Part shown: piece by piece, positions 22,653 through 36,479 of the stretch | Layout of the letters: every line of letters starts with the position of its first letter | How positions within the stretch are numbered: position 1 is the stretch's first letter | Assembly: GCF_020382885.2 (NCBI RefSeq) | Contig: NC_058504.1 | Span: 4,603,019 to 4,667,018 of the forward strand | From: Scatophagus argus | Lineage: Eukaryota; Chordata; Actinopteri; Scatophagidae | Direction of reading: 5' to 3' | Length of the DNA: 64,000 bases | Notes under the pieces: model-generated | Seen by the model: the letters and a program-made list of their open reading frames with translations, nothing else | Databases searched by the model: none | What the model was told of the DNA's origin: nothing | Program-made: the position numbers and the translations under genes

Positions 22653-22925
22653 GGGGGCAGCCGTGGCCTGGAGGTTGGAGAAGCGGCTTGTTATCAGAGG
22701 GTCACCGGGTCGATTCCCCCACTGGACGGGCAGGAAAATTAGCCAGCTGATGTGCCCTTGAGCAAGGCACTTAACCTCCCAATATGCTGCCCACTGCTCC
22801 TGTGTGTGTTTCACTGCATGTAATTTGCCGGGTGTTGCATGTGTGTGTTCAACTAAGGATGCAGAAGACAAATTCAGTGTGTGTATGTAAAAACATATAT
22901 ACTGATTCTTCTTCTTCTTCTTCTT
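22653..22925 (+). mobile_element. tRNA-derived SINE, second family
   Basis: Begins GGGGCAGCCGTGGCCTGGAG with an A-box-like GTGGCCTGGAGGTTGG and a B-box GGGTCGATTCC. It continues through CCCTTGAGCAAGGCACTTAA and ends in a (TTC)n tail at 22908-22924. The CCTTGAGCAAGG block is shared with the SINE at 12.87 kb although heads and tails differ, suggesting a common central domain. A truncated sibling is at 256-400. No clear target duplication seen. Confidence 0.82.
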
Positions 22926-25149
22926 GTTACAGTATTTCTAAACAATATTACCCATGACAACCAACAAAGTGGTTCACCAACCTGTACACTTAATAGAAAT
23001 TGTTATAAATAGAGAATTCAGAGTGAGCAGAAGAACTGATATCGGTCTGAGTGCTGCATCTCTGTGGGGTAAACACAGATGATAGCTTCCTCCTTTTTGG
23101 ACTGTCTGGCCATTCATCACCTCAAAGACCAGCAATCCCAACACTGTCAGTCATTGTTCAATGGCTCAAATTAAAGGTTGCAAAGCTTACAAAACCTCTG
23201 CAGGGTTTGCCTCCCTAAACAAACCTCATTGATAATAGAGATTCCACTGAAATTGATTGATGTTGTCCTCAAATTTCACTGTCATGAAATGTAACACTGA
23301 CTGTACCATACTGCTATAATTCTCAGGATAGTTTTGCCCAGGGAGTTCCCCTGAGCAGCCGTCTAATTAGTTGGAATAACAATAAAACCTGATCTAAGCG
23401 CTCAGGGCCTTTGAGACTCAGCTGATTTGTAAAAATTCAAGAGTCAAGAGTTCTGATAAACAATTCATCGTTTCATTCCAACATGACAAATATTTGATTG
23501 CTTTAGGGTCTACACTAGAGTACAGTTTTATGTTTCTTTTTTTTTTGGTTGGACAAAATGACATGTAAGATAGAGACATGTAAGATATGAGACGTAACAT
23601 GATATACAGAGTATAGGCTGACAGAGCACCCTTACACTGACCATTGAGCTCAGTCAAATTCTACCACAGTCTTTTATGGTTTGTGGAAAAAACACACACT
23701 TCCTCAGACTAAGCTGGATAAATAAAAGGTTAGAAAAGTTTGGCATTTGAATAGAAATCAAAACTGGATGAAATAACACTGATGCAAATGTGAAAACAGC
23801 TTCTTTTCCCATAAGGAAAGTAATATATAGAAATATCTTTTGCATAACACTACTGCAGATTACTGCAGATTACTATATTACAGTGTTAGTAATCAAGCAG
23901 TGTGACAAGTTAAAACAATCAGATGACAGCGAGCATGTTTGTGCAGGACACTATCTTTACAACTCTGAACCCAAACCCTCCACTGTTTCTCAGAAAATGG
24001 GTAACAAACATAAAAACCAATGCCTTCTGGAAACATGTTCTGCCAGAGTGGAGGAATTTACTCTGACAAGATTCAGCACATCACCCCAGACACAGAGAGA
24101 TAGGAAGGAAAAGCATTAGAAGAACAGGAATGAGAGGAGGAGGAGGGAGAGAGGAGGAATTCCTGCATGTAGAGACTAGCAGCAGCAGAGCTCTGACACT
24201 TCACCACTAAGTTACACTCACTGATAAAACATGTTTGCAGAATGAATAATCACCAATCTGCTACTGATTACTATTTGAGCACAACCTAACTAACCTTGTC
24301 TGATGTCGGTGATATTTTTCAATCTTAGGTTGACCTGGTGTACCCAGCTGCTCACTGTAAAGAAGGGCTTTTGTGTAAAATGTATACAGGTGATGTCATT
24401 TTGCATCTAATCTGGACCGATTAGAGAATCCAGTCACAACTCTGGCATGTACAGTATGACTAGTCAGCGGTTCCATACTGAAGCAGATGTGAATCAAATA
24501 GTACTGCAGTATTTTACTGCAGTATTTCAGTTTCATGAAGTGGCAGATGGGTGAGGCTGTCTGAGGGACAATGAAATACCGAACTGAATGAAATGTTGCT
24601 CAAAGAGCTGATGACATAACTCTTACTGCATGTCTTACTGCAAAAATGATGATAATAACAATAATAATAATTTGAGTGAGCTTGTGATTGTGAGCTTTGC
24701 GTTATGAATCTGTGGTGAGTAAAAACGTAAAATAAAATCCAAACCCAATAAGACATCCCATAGCATTGTTTTTTATTTACTGTTTTCCTTTTATCTAGCC
24801 TAAATGTGTTATGAGTGCGTAACCAACCAGTGAACTAAAAAATATTTTTCCTCAGTGTTTTGAGAACATGGATATTCAATCTCAAGCTGCTTCACTCACT
24901 CAAAATGTCATTAATAGAACTGGAAATAATATCATACACTTTGCAAAAACAGCCTAACATGGTTATTTTCCCTTTAAATCAATTTTCAAAAGTACCCTTT
25001 TTTAAGCAAAAATTGGCTAATTAAGCCAGCGAGCACAAAGTGAGCAATCTCAGAGTGAAAAAAAAAATAGTCAAAACATAAACTATGTTCCCCAAGCCAA
25101 GATATTGTATGAAATGCCAGTCTCAGCTGAAGATGTTTATTTGTTTTGC

Positions 25150-25250
25150 TAAGTGGCCAGACATGACTGCTGATGAGCGGAAGCCGGAGAGGGGTTGGTT
25201 CGGGAAGGGGTGGCGCGGAGGGGCGGAGCCGCTCTCCTCACCGGGCGGTG
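25150..25250 (+). promoter_or_regulatory. GC-rich plastin promoter
   Basis: A local GC-rich island in an AT-rich region. It includes a GC-box GGGGCGGAGC (25220-25229), a purine-rich AGAGGGGTTGG and CCGGGCGG, placed just upstream of the inferred non-coding exon 1. The sharp change in composition and the SP1-type box support a promoter. No TATA box identified. Confidence 0.6.
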
Positions 25251-25345
25251 TCAGCTAAAGAAAACGGGACAGAGGAGCAGTGAGAGGCCGACACAGGGAT
25301 CTATTTCCCCGGGTGACATTACTGAATTGCACCAGCGGACTTCAG
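25250..25345 (+). other. Inferred non-coding first exon of the plastin gene
   Basis: The segment ends in CTTCAG|GTAAGAGG, a strong 5' splice site at 25345/25346. The first coding exon begins far downstream after an acceptor at 29183, so a spliced 5' UTR is needed and this is the best candidate. The transcription start is not determined; the left boundary is a guess at the downstream edge of the GC-rich promoter. The implied intron is about 3.8 kb and contains a TG repeat at 26053-26084. Confidence 0.5.
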
Positions 25346-26051
25346 GTAAGAGGAAGGAGCGTTTTAGGGCGTTTTCTCACGACTGAGGAGGGGAAGTCTT
25401 GTGTGAGGTTCACTGGAGCAGAAAGTGGGATTTATCATTCACTGCGGCACATCTGATGCTCTTCCATTCAACAAGAAATACGTTTTAACTGCTTAGCTCG
25501 GTTTGTGTTTAAAGATGTGACTCAAAAATATGCCAACAGAAGCTGAAAACACGCTGCGTTTTATGGGTCGCACTGTAGCATATTACATGCATTCAAAAGC
25601 TAGTTTGGACACTGGAAATGCATATGTATTATTTAATATTAGTCACGTGTACAAGTGCTTTTTTTCTACCATTTTATACGTAGACCTATGTCTCGATATA
25701 TTATGAATACTGTTGTGCATTTTTTGTCATCTTATTTATAATGGAGAAACCAATGTAACGTTAAGTAGCTAATACGCGTTATAAAAGTAAAAAAAAATTA
25801 AAAATTAGATTTTTTTTGCATTGGAGTGGTCAACAAAAATGTTTTCCTTGCAGTTTTCAGATGCTGCGTGGCCACTTAAATTTGAATAACACGTTTTAGT
25901 TTTAGTTCTTTGCACACACACATAGAGTTAAAGGCTGCTTTTCCTCTCAATGAATATCTTCATAGCAGTGGAGTGTGGCCGGCAGCAGCAGTGGTCATGT
26001 GTCAGGATGAATGGTGACTTTAAATGCATCGTCATGTTAACACAGACGTCT

Positions 26052-26084
<33 letters not shown>

Positions 26085-29000
26085 AGGGTCCAGGTTACGA
26101 AGACACTCCTTCAATTATGTCCATGCATGAGTGCATCGTCAGAATCTAAATTTAGAGGACGAATATCCTCCAGACAGTGCGATGTCAATGTCATGTTAGA
26201 TAAACCAGGAAAGGCTGATTTATGATCCTTTCAGCAGTTTCAGCCTTTTAACTGAACTGTGCTGTGAATATATTCGATAATAAACCAAGAAAGGACCAGG
26301 AAGGCTAAAGTAATGTGTGAACCCCCACCATAGGAATACATAGCTAATCAATATTGCCCAAATGTATGATGGTGTAATGTTGTTTAATAACACATTTCTG
26401 TGCTTTTATGATTAATACTCACTTTAAAACTGCTTTGAGAAACATACCCAGAAGACACAGCAAGGACAAACCTCAAACCCCATCAGTAGGAGGTCTGTTC
26501 GTTCTGTAGCAGTGACATCTGCTGGCAGCAAAAAATGTCTGTTTTTCCTGTAATCGAACAACGCTGCGTTAACATGTGTTCAATGCATTTTCTATGGACC
26601 AACTCAAAAATACCAATTACTGTGTGTATTGTGTGTATTGTGTATACAAGCCTGTTTTACATCAAGGAGAAAACATCTCCATTCGTTATTCAAATAGCCT
26701 TTGTGAAAGGTAACTGACATTGTCTAACATGTCATCTGACTGCTGGTATAATTCTCTTAAGAGGGTCCCAAACAAACTTAAAGTCATTTTGGAAGCATTG
26801 GTGACCCTGTGATTGCGTGCCTGCATACAAGTGTTTGTTTGTGTCTGGCTGACCATGCAACCAGTGTGTTTGCATCTTTGTGCTTTAGCAGAGCTTATTT
26901 GTTTATTTGTCCGTGCTGTAACACGATCATGGCACATACAAGAGATTTTCTAAGACATTGGATTAATGTCTTAGAGGTGGAGAAGACTGAAAACATTAAT
27001 ATAAAAACATCAGGTCTCTTTTTCTTTATGGCGTTTGGAGCTTGATGCCATATCTCAGGCTTATAATGACTGAGCTGCATGAATGGCTTGGCTTCCTAGG
27101 CTCACCTTTGGATGTAATACATTAAGGCTGCCATATTGTCTCAGTTAGCAGGGCTCTGCTCTCTGCAGCAGAAAGCTCTCTGTCAGACTAAATCATATAA
27201 AGTCATAAACAGGCTAATCCAACTATCTCGTATTACTGGGACTTCATATCCATGTCAGTATTATCTCTAATATTTTCTGATATACTGTGTATAAGGGGAA
27301 AATCAGTTCTTAGATGCAGTGCAGTTCTCACTTGAAAGATTACCTCTTGATGCAGAAAAGTCAGTGATCTAAATCTAAATCTAATACCCAGTTCTCAACA
27401 TTTTCACTGCCTGTAACAGTTTTGTATGATAGGGCGGAATCTACAGAATGGTGAAACATAACTGTTGTAAACATTTATGTTCATAGGTGAGCTACGTTTT
27501 GAGTTTTAATTAGGATATCTATGTTTGAGCAAAATAATGGAGGTACTTTTTGCTCCAGAAAGTGCCATCCTAGCAGAAGATGTAATGGGATTTAGTTATT
27601 TATTGTTCCTGGAAGGCTGTGTATGCTGAAGCATATAAATTAAGCTGCATTATGTCATTAGCCAGATGACAAATCAAAAAATAATTTTCTTACCCAACCC
27701 TTTGATTTTTAACCTCTAGTAGTGATCACTTGTGGCTAAAATTGGACAACCTTTGAGATTTCAGCACAGCTACAGATGAGGTGAACTTCAGGATGGACAG
27801 AGATAGACGGTTAGCATTTATAAAAATAACTGACTGTCTGTTGTGGGGTGTGTGTGGACTACCTGAAAAGCTCTCCAAATGGTAAGACAAAAAACAGTTT
27901 CCATAGATAGATGTGACTTTATCCATAGTTATAATGGATAATATTACTGTGATTGGCATTTGCAAGTGGAAAAGTATTTTTGTGATTTGGGTGAATCTTT
28001 CAGCCACTGTAGATGTAAGTAAGTGGATCACTTCTGTTTTTGCACTGGAGAGCCATATTAGATATCCATGTGTAGTAGCTGCTATATAAATAGCTATCGA
28101 CAAACTTTTATCATCCATTATGGAATCATATTACACCAAAGGCAATCTACATAAATCTGTTAGATGTTAAAAGAGTCTCTGGGCTGATGTAACTGTAATG
28201 CTAAATGGCTCTTTGTAATAGATAAAACTACTGTCTGTTTCCCTTCAGTTAACTGAACTGGAGTTTGTCTCCAGGCCAACCAAAGGATTTAACAATAAAT
28301 AGGATAATAATGAGAACATGATGCCATTGTATCTTATAGATCAAGCTAATAGAGCCTTGAGAAATGCTATCAAGTAAATTTGTGTTGGGTTTACTCTAAG
28401 ATGTCCAGGTTATGAATATGCAAGATGGCACTATGTTAATCTGGTTCCTGGATCTTGAACAACATATACTGAAGAAATCATCAGTAGGGTTTAGATGAAA
28501 TGACTTAATAAAGTGAGATCAGGGGTTCTGCTGTTACAGCCTGGTCTGGCATGACTAGTAGCTTATGGTAACAAACTGTCCCTGACTTTATAACACTTTT
28601 TTCTTCTAGTGCTATGATGATAGTAAGTGTGAGGCTTTTTAGAAATCTTATTATTGTCATACGTGGCCACAGTGACTGCTGTTCAGCATATATTACTGAG
28701 AGTCACTTTAATAAATTGGCATTTCAGGCATATGCTTTTCCTCAGCATCCAAAGTGGCAACAATACCATACAGTGATGGAAAACACCAGTGTGGCTGAAC
28801 AATAAAGGAGCTCATAACATCAAATCATTTTATCCTGGTGTCTGAGATTAATCTAAACAGCCAAAGAGAAAACCTTCAACATGGGACAAGATGCTGACTT
28901 ATTTATGTGAGAGGCACTGACTGTAATTTTAGCATGCAGACAGGCTACCAGTCATCTCAACTGCAGTTTCATTATTTTGCCTTAATTTAACTGAGGTTCT

Positions 29001-29191
29001 GCAGGTAATTTTGAAGATAACATCTTTAAAATTGTACATTTAGAAACTTATTGTTTCTGATTATGTGTATAATGTGTAAAGACTTCTTCTCCTCATTTGC
29101 ATTTTCACAGTTAAAGAAAACTAAAACTGTATTGTGATACCTAAAAGCAGCATTTTCTTGTATTCTGCTTTCCTTTTTGGAAGGTGTCAAG

Positions 29192-32100
29192 ATGTCAAAA
29201 AATATCAGTGCTGAGGAGATGGAGGAGATCAGGGAGGGCTTCCAGAAAGTGGGTGAGTACAACTGTGTTTGTCAGACACCCATTTATAAATCATACATTA
29301 GTCTCTCGTGTTTGAAGTTGTCTGAAACAGCTGACAAACACATGTTCGTATACAATGTATGTGCTCCATCTGAAAGAAAGAACTTAAAGTTTTGATACAC
29401 CTTCATTTCAGTTGTTGTCTTTTTCTCACTTCATATTTTTCCTCCATCTCTTCAAGATATCGATGGTAATGGGTACATCTCCGCCTCTGAACTCAGTAAT
29501 CTCTTCCATGAGGTTCGCTGTCCTTTGCCTGGATACCAGATCAGAGAACTCCTTGCAAAACTGGACAAAGACAACGACAGCCGTATCAACCTCGAAGAGT
29601 TCACGGCTGTAGGTAACACTAACTAACTAACTAACTGACTAACCACTTCACCACTTTACTGGCACGTAACTATTGTTGACTAAATAAATAGAGGCTGACT
29701 GACTTTGAACTCACTAATTAGCTGCTTGACTAACTGATTAGATTATATTAAATTCAGCTGATGACTAATGTACCCACTGTGATACTTGTTGAAACTAACT
29801 CAAGAGTTGAGTGATTAAATGACTAATAATATTTGACTGACTCTCTGTCTTGCTGTGTGCTTTTGTGTGGATATCCAGATCTTCCAGGATCTGAAGGACG
29901 ACCGCATGGCTAAGGGTTTCAGGAAAGCTCTCAACAAGAAAGAAGGCATTGTCGCCATCGGGGGCACCAGTGAGATCTCCAGTGCAGGAACTCAACATTC
30001 AATCTCTGGTTAGTAAAGCTACATAACTTGTCTAGTTGAGAGTGGTGCTGACACCTGTAGGATGATAAGTCAGGGTTCACTGCCCAATGTAAGAATCAAG
30101 TTAAGACAATATCTATGACAGGAGGAACTTGACTCTTGACACTGTATTTTAGAGCAGGAGCGCTTTGCCTTTGCCAACTATATCAACTCTTCCTTGGAGA
30201 AGGATCCAGACTGTAAACACGTCCTGCCCATCAACCCCAACACTGAAGCTCTGTTTAAAGCAGTGGCAGACGGCATCGTGCTCTGGTAGATATGGACAAC
30301 ACAAAAATCTTATCAGCATCATCGAAGCTCTCAAATTGCATATTTTTCATTACTCAGTTTGTGATTTTCTCTACTTACCTGTTCATATCATTTTCCCTTA
30401 ACTCTGCAGCTCTTTATCTGTTAACTGTTACCAGATTAGGCTCGGTATCTGTTCAGTGTGCTGATGTGTTCTTCTCTTATGTGTGTTTGCAGTAAACTCA
30501 TCAATCTCTCTGTTCCCGACACCATTGACGAACGAACCATCAATAAAAAGAAACTCACAGCTTTCACCACACATGTTAGTCGGTTGCTTAACTAGTTATA
30601 AGTTAAATAATAAGTAGATTATGTCATGTAAGAAAACATTACGAAATGTCAGCACATTTAAAAATCAGACAGTTTCCTTTTGTTTGTGATACCATCTTGA
30701 TACGTAAAACCTTAATCACTGATTATGCATTATACAAAATGAATCTCAATATTGGCCCCTTTTTATCCTTTGTTTTCTTGTGAAACTCATTTTCCTCCTA
30801 ACTTTGTGTACTCATGTCTTTCATCCAACAGGAGAATCTTAACTTGGCTCTGAATTCGGCTTCAGCCATTGGCTGCCAAGTTGTCAATATTGGAGCCCAA
30901 GACCTGAAGGAGGGAAAGCCGCACCTTGTGCTTGGACTCCTGTGGCAGATTATTAAGATAGGACTGTTTGCTGATATAGAACTGAGCCGCAATGAAGGTA
31001 TGCATACACACACTCACACTCACACACACACACACACACACACACACAACAAAACAGACTGTAACTAACTGCAACTGTAGATACAAACTTTACATGACTG
31101 TTTAACACATATTAGATTGTCAACACAAACCGATAGGACACTTGTATCAGCAGAGTCCTGCTTGTGTTCCTGTGTACAGCTATAGCAGCGCTGCTGGAGG
31201 AAGGGGAGAGTCTGGAAGAGTTGATGAAACTCAGTCCTGAGGAGCTGCTGCTACGCTGGGCCAATTTCCATTTAAAGAAAGTTGGAATGTCCATATCAAA
31301 CTTTTCTGGTGATATTAAGGTAAGGAAATGTCAGTGTGATGTGTGACGCTCTTACTGTATCAGCACTGAAAGAACCATTTTGCTGCGAAAGCTGAACGTG
31401 GTCTCATGTGTGTCAGACAGCTTAGTTCAGAAGAGAGAGCAGTTATCTGCTTATGCTCAGTCTAATCAACATCACTCTGTGATGTGTGACACTAACAAGG
31501 ATAAATATGACACTTGTCGTTTGGTATTTTGACATATTTCTATTTGTCTTGCTGTTTCTGTGCAGGACTCCAAGGCTTACTTTCACCTGCTTGAGCAGAT
31601 TGCTCCAGATGGCAGCAAAGAGGACGTTCCTCGCGTTGGGATCGACATGACGGGTCTTTATGTGAGCTAATTAATACTTACAGCTTGAATATGCAACTTC
31701 TTATCATTAGACTGCAAGGTGTGATGCACCCTGCTTACATCTTTCTTTCTTCCATGTTGTTTACTGTTTATATCTACCGTGTATGTTGTATTATTTTAGT
31801 CAAACATTACAACTTAAGTCAGTTATGAATTTGGGCCTCACTGGATTAGAATTAGTTAATTAGTTAGCTTTTAATACACAACCACACAAACTGCTATGTC
31901 AGTGAAACTGCGGTTCACCAGTCAGTCTAAACTCAGTTGATACTTTCCATTTTGCTATCAGAGTCTGGCTTCCTGTTGGTCCACTTCCTCCTTCCTGTAG
32001 GACTGTATTGGAAACATGATATCATTCTGACTCTGAATAGTAGGCGAAGAAGTCCGTTTATTTCAGCTGAGTTTGAGTCTCTTTTCTCTTGGTCTACAAA

Positions 32101-34925
32101 TGTTGGTCTACAGTTGCATTTACATTTCAGGTGTTGTTTAGCCATGGTGATTGTCACTGTCTACACTAATAGCAAAACCGACATCTAGTGTAATGTGGAA
32201 ACAAGGATGATTTCTTAATTGGAAAACCACACATAAATCGTACAGAAAATCTGAATCTCTGACACATTTTTTAATTTCTAAAGTGTAAATCAGTGTTTGT
32301 TTGTGTGTCTGTGTGTGTGTCACCAGGAGAAGGATCTTACGAAGAGAGCCGAGTGTATGCTGAAACAGGCCGACCGCCTCGGCTGTCGGCAGTTTGTAAC
32401 TGCTACTGATGTCGTGTGTGGAAACGCCAAGCTCAACTTGGCCTTTGTAGCCACGCTGTTCAACAAACACCCGGCGCTCACCAAACCAGAGAACCAGGAC
32501 TGGAATCTGGAGAGTGAGCATGGATGAAAACCCACCTCTCACATAAACTTAAACCTGCTGTGTATTCCTGTGCCTGTGAAGCATCGCTCTTTTATTGCCT
32601 CTCTCTCCAGGTGAGACCAGAGAGGAGAGAACCTTCAGGAACTGGATGAACTCTCTCGGGGTCAGCCCACACGTTCACCATATTTACAGGTTGGTACATT
32701 GCTGGCTGTGCTCAGCGTTCTTACTGTTTGTTGACTCACTGATGCACAGTTCACTGTTTCATTGCTTACATGTGTGTATTTGTGTGTTGATGCAGCGATC
32801 TGCAGGATGCCATGGTGATTCTCCAGCTTTATGAGCGGATTAAGGTGCCAGTGGATTGGGACAACAGAGTCAACCTCCCTCCATTCAAGGGAGTAGGAGG
32901 AGGCCATTTGAAAAAGGTAAATGTGCATACTGCTTTTCCAAATTGCTGCAAAGTATATCCTGAAATAAGCGAATAAAGCATATATCCCATTTTCGTATGT
33001 AAATTACATAAATCTACAATGTACATACTATACATTTATAACTGTTGTTACCTTCATTTTATAACTTTATGCTGTGTAGATAACATGAAAAATGGCACAA
33101 CTTTATACTCCTCAGTGCATCTCAATATGAACAGTTGAGTTTATTGCAAAATAGACTAACTTTGTTCATGTGTGTGTGTGTGTGTGACAGATTGAAAACT
33201 GTAACTATGCTGTGGAGTTGGGTAAGACCAAAGCTGGTTTCTCCCTGGTGGGAATTGGCGGACAGGACCTCTACGATGGAAATCAAACTCTAACTCTGGC
33301 GCTGATGTGGCAGCTGATGAGGAGGTGACCTACGCTTAAAAGTGAAACTTCATTACTCGTTAATTCTGAGACGTTGGGCAAAGACCGCGTGTGTTGGCCT
33401 TCAGACTCTGGATGTGTGAGTTGCTGTACAGCTCAGAGCAGGGAGAGGGCGCTGTTCTCTCAGCACAGAATTAAAGGTTTGGCAGTTTGTGTCGGTGCCG
33501 CACAGCGGAAGGAGTGACAGGCAGATTTAAAGATCACTTCCAACATGTTTATATGTTTATTCCTTCCAGCGAAGCCATTAACAAAGCAGTCACAAGCAGA
33601 AATGCATCAGGGAAGGCGAGGCGAGAAGAATTTCCTCTCTTTGTGACTGAAAACAATGTGATTTAGGGGAAATATACTTTTATTTTATTTCACTTTAAAT
33701 TATTAAGTGACTGTACCACAAGCTGCATACTGTTTCTAGTATGTAACAATATGGTGTGATTTGATTGTTGATATTCATACAGTTGGTTTTGTAATCTATA
33801 TACAGGTACACTTTAAATGTTCTTGAAGACCTTGGACATGGAGAAGTTGCAGGAGATGATTTGATAGTTTCATGGGTCAACAAGACTTTAGCTGAGGCTG
33901 GCAAGAGTTCCTCCATCAAGAGTTTTAAGGTGAATTTACTTTGTAAATCAACCGTCCTGTGTACAGTATTACTGTCGGAAGAGGAAGTGTGAGCCTATGC
34001 TGTACGTGTGTACATGTGTGATGCGTCTATAACTCTGTCCAGGACAAAGCGATCAGTACCAGCATTCCAGTTCTGGACATGATTGATGCCATCCAGCCGC
34101 AGAGTGTGAACTTCGAGCTGGTTAAGACGGGAAGTCTGTCGGACGAAGACAAACTGGATAATGCCAAGTAATCACCTGCTTGTTTTTCCCTAACTGTGTG
34201 TCAATTCACAGTTGGCATTATGTTTATATCTAAATTCTGAGTGTTTAGCTGGACATTTATTTCTGCTCCCCCCTCAGCCTGACAGTGTGTTACAGTTCCA
34301 GCCACACAGGTCAGAAGGGAAGTTATTACTGAGGTTATTGTTGTGCACTTACTGTATGTGGTTAATGGCAAATACTGAATCTATTGAGGGAGTTATTATT
34401 TTATTGCTCAAATTAATTTGTTCTTTGCACGACAATCGTTTCTTTATAAAATATAATTTGTGTGCCTGCAAAAAACATTTTTCCATGTTCAAAATGTGCC
34501 ATTCCAAATTCAGAATTTGACATAAATATGAATCTATACATCAGCTGGTAATAAAAGTGATTAAATGTCAGATTTAACATTTCAGAGAACACTTAAAATA
34601 AAATTCAACATTTAAAGATGACTTCACAGATTTTCAGCCACAAACTTTCAAAACCCTCTGTAATGTAGATGAATCAGCTATGATAAGAGGAAATGACAAA
34701 GTGAAAATGTATTTGCTTTAAAAGAATCAGCTGATCTAACAGCTGTAATATGTTGTCACAGTGATCCTAACCATGACTCTTCCCCGCGGCAGGTATGCCA
34801 TTTCCATGGCGAGGAAGATCGGTGCTAAAGTCTACGCCCTGCCTGAGGACTTGGTGGAGGTCAACCCAAAAATGGTGATGACCATCTTTGCCTGCCTGAT
34901 GGGCAGAGGCATGAAGAAGGCCTAA
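29192..34925 (+). CDS. lcp1: Plastin (fimbrin) actin-bundling protein, closest to L-plastin/LCP1
   Basis: Cytoplasmic Ca2+-regulated actin-filament bundler: two EF-hands followed by four calponin-homology domains in two actin-binding modules. Exons: 29192-29252, 29457-29608, 29879-30008, 30153-30285, 30493-30574, 30832-30997, 31180-31319, 31566-31661, 32327-32513, 32611-32689, 32796-32916, 33191-33324, 33806-33929, 34043-34167, 34793-34925. The 1,863-nt join encodes 620 aa (human paralogues about 627-630). EF loop 1 is residues 21-32 ([12 protein letters not shown]) and loop 2 is 57-68 ([12 protein letters not shown]). LCP1-like diagnostic strings: [39 protein letters not shown]. Oddities: four residues missing before EF loop 2, two missing in the [10 protein letters not shown] region, and a one-residue insertion with altered residues in [12 protein letters not shown]. 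It could be a divergent teleost LCP1 co-orthologue rather than the main one; plastin family certain, subtype less so. Confidence 0.9.
31004..31048. repeat. (CA)n microsatellite after plastin exon 7 donor
   Basis: A CA-rich tract starting about 6 nt after the donor at 30998. Confidence 0.9.
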
Positions 34926-36457
34926 AGGAGACACACACACACACGCACACACACACACACACACTGTTTGACCAACACACATGGTGACTGACCGTCTTTG
35001 CCGTCATTTGATTTGATGAGACCCGAAGCGAGTGAACATAGCTGTATTATCTTGCTTTCTAAGCGGTTATTCAGCTTTAGCATGAATAGAAGTGTCACTT
35101 TAGATTCATCTATTCTGCATTCAGCTATTTGAGACTGACATAACAACAACAACATAACAGCACTGATCTTTTTAGGGCTTGAAAGAAATTTGTATTTTCT
35201 AAATGGTCAGGCACTCTGCAGTGAAGCAAGCCTTCTGTAACAGCTACACGGTGAATATTTTGGGTTTGGTTTTTTTTTCTGCATCTCAGTTTTGGTTTGA
35301 GACTTGACGGGGTGTGAGTGATTAGCAGCGTCACATTCAGAAAGACTCATACCACCCATAGCTATGAATACAAGTGTGTATGCAGTGCATGCCCAGTGCA
35401 TGCTGGGGTGGAGCTGGTGCTGCCTGTCTGTGATGCTCACTAGGGATAAGATTATTCAGGCAATCAGAGGTTGTGTTTCTTTAAATGTAAAGGCTGTGGT
35501 ACATGGGAATCATTTAAAATGGCAGCATCCCAGTGAGACTTTGCTGCAGTCTTAACTCTGCATTCCTGCTTTTTCACCAAAGGCATACTTAATGTACTTT
35601 ACCAGTAACACCTCAAAGTTTCCCATGTGTCACTGCCCCCGATATACCAACTAGGTTCTGCTGTATCTTCCAACATGGTAGCCAGTTCACAGTATGAACA
35701 TTTAAGCCATAATATTCTATACTGAATACCTTTTGGCCTTTTTATATGTGGCCTCAGCTGTGCCAGATTATTGACACTTTATGTCTTCATGCTAGAAACT
35801 ATAAAACTGAATACCTTAATTTGTTTGAATAATATGCCCATTAATTTTAAATTTTAATTAATAATTTTACTGAGATTTTAAGTGGATAATCATTAGCTAG
35901 ATCAATGGATGTAATTCATGTGTATATTTTATAAGAAAAAAATTTTTTTACTGATTGTGTTTAAAACACCTTAATTTATGCAGAAAATCCATTATAACGC
36001 CTTAATAGATTAAAATCCATTTTATCCATTATGAAACCACCAATCAGATGTATTAAATACCTGAATACTGCATAATAATTCCTTAAATGTCACTTATTTG
36101 CAGCTGAAGATATTTCATATTTCATACCCCTATCTGTACTGTTAACCACCTCAAAGAGCTTTAATGCAGGTTTTTCTGTTGCTAATTGCAGCTAAAACCT
36201 CTGGTGACAAATTTCTTGTCTTATGTGAGTTTAAAATATGAATAAATTTAATGCTGCAGTTGGATAAGTTATCTAGTTTCGTTGCTGCTGATGTTGCTGC
36301 TGTTTTTTTTTTTTGTCTCAAAAGTTTTCTAAAGATTTTTCAGCTGTTTCTCTTTATCAACTCTTTACAATCCAACTGTGGGTAAAAGTATTGCTTTACA
36401 TTATAGCAATACCTCCAAAATCCAGTGTGTACAATCAGATATATAATATTAAATAAA
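34926..36457 (+). other. Probable plastin 3' UTR with poly(A) signal at 36452-36457
   Basis: Begins with a (CA)n tract (34931-34965) right after the stop codon. The sequence becomes strongly AT-rich from about 35780, and the first well-placed AATAAA with a TG/T-rich downstream region (TTGTTTGAATTCTGCTTGTTTG) is at 36452. No open frame resembling a protein is found. A further A-rich AATAAA-like cluster lies near 36820. Full use of the distal signal is an inference. Confidence 0.5.
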
Positions 36458-36479
36458 AGCATTTTCCATATGTTGTTTG

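Larger units (their letters stand above)
19530..25150. other. Intergenic region PTCD3 to plastin; no supported gene
   Basis: Both strands were read; open frames here are short, lack splice-linked partners and resemble no family I know. It holds the SINE at 22653-22925, a TG repeat at 22165-22205, a poly-purine patch near 24130-24160 and a C-run near 19894. No tRNA or other RNA gene recognised. Confidence 0.7.
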
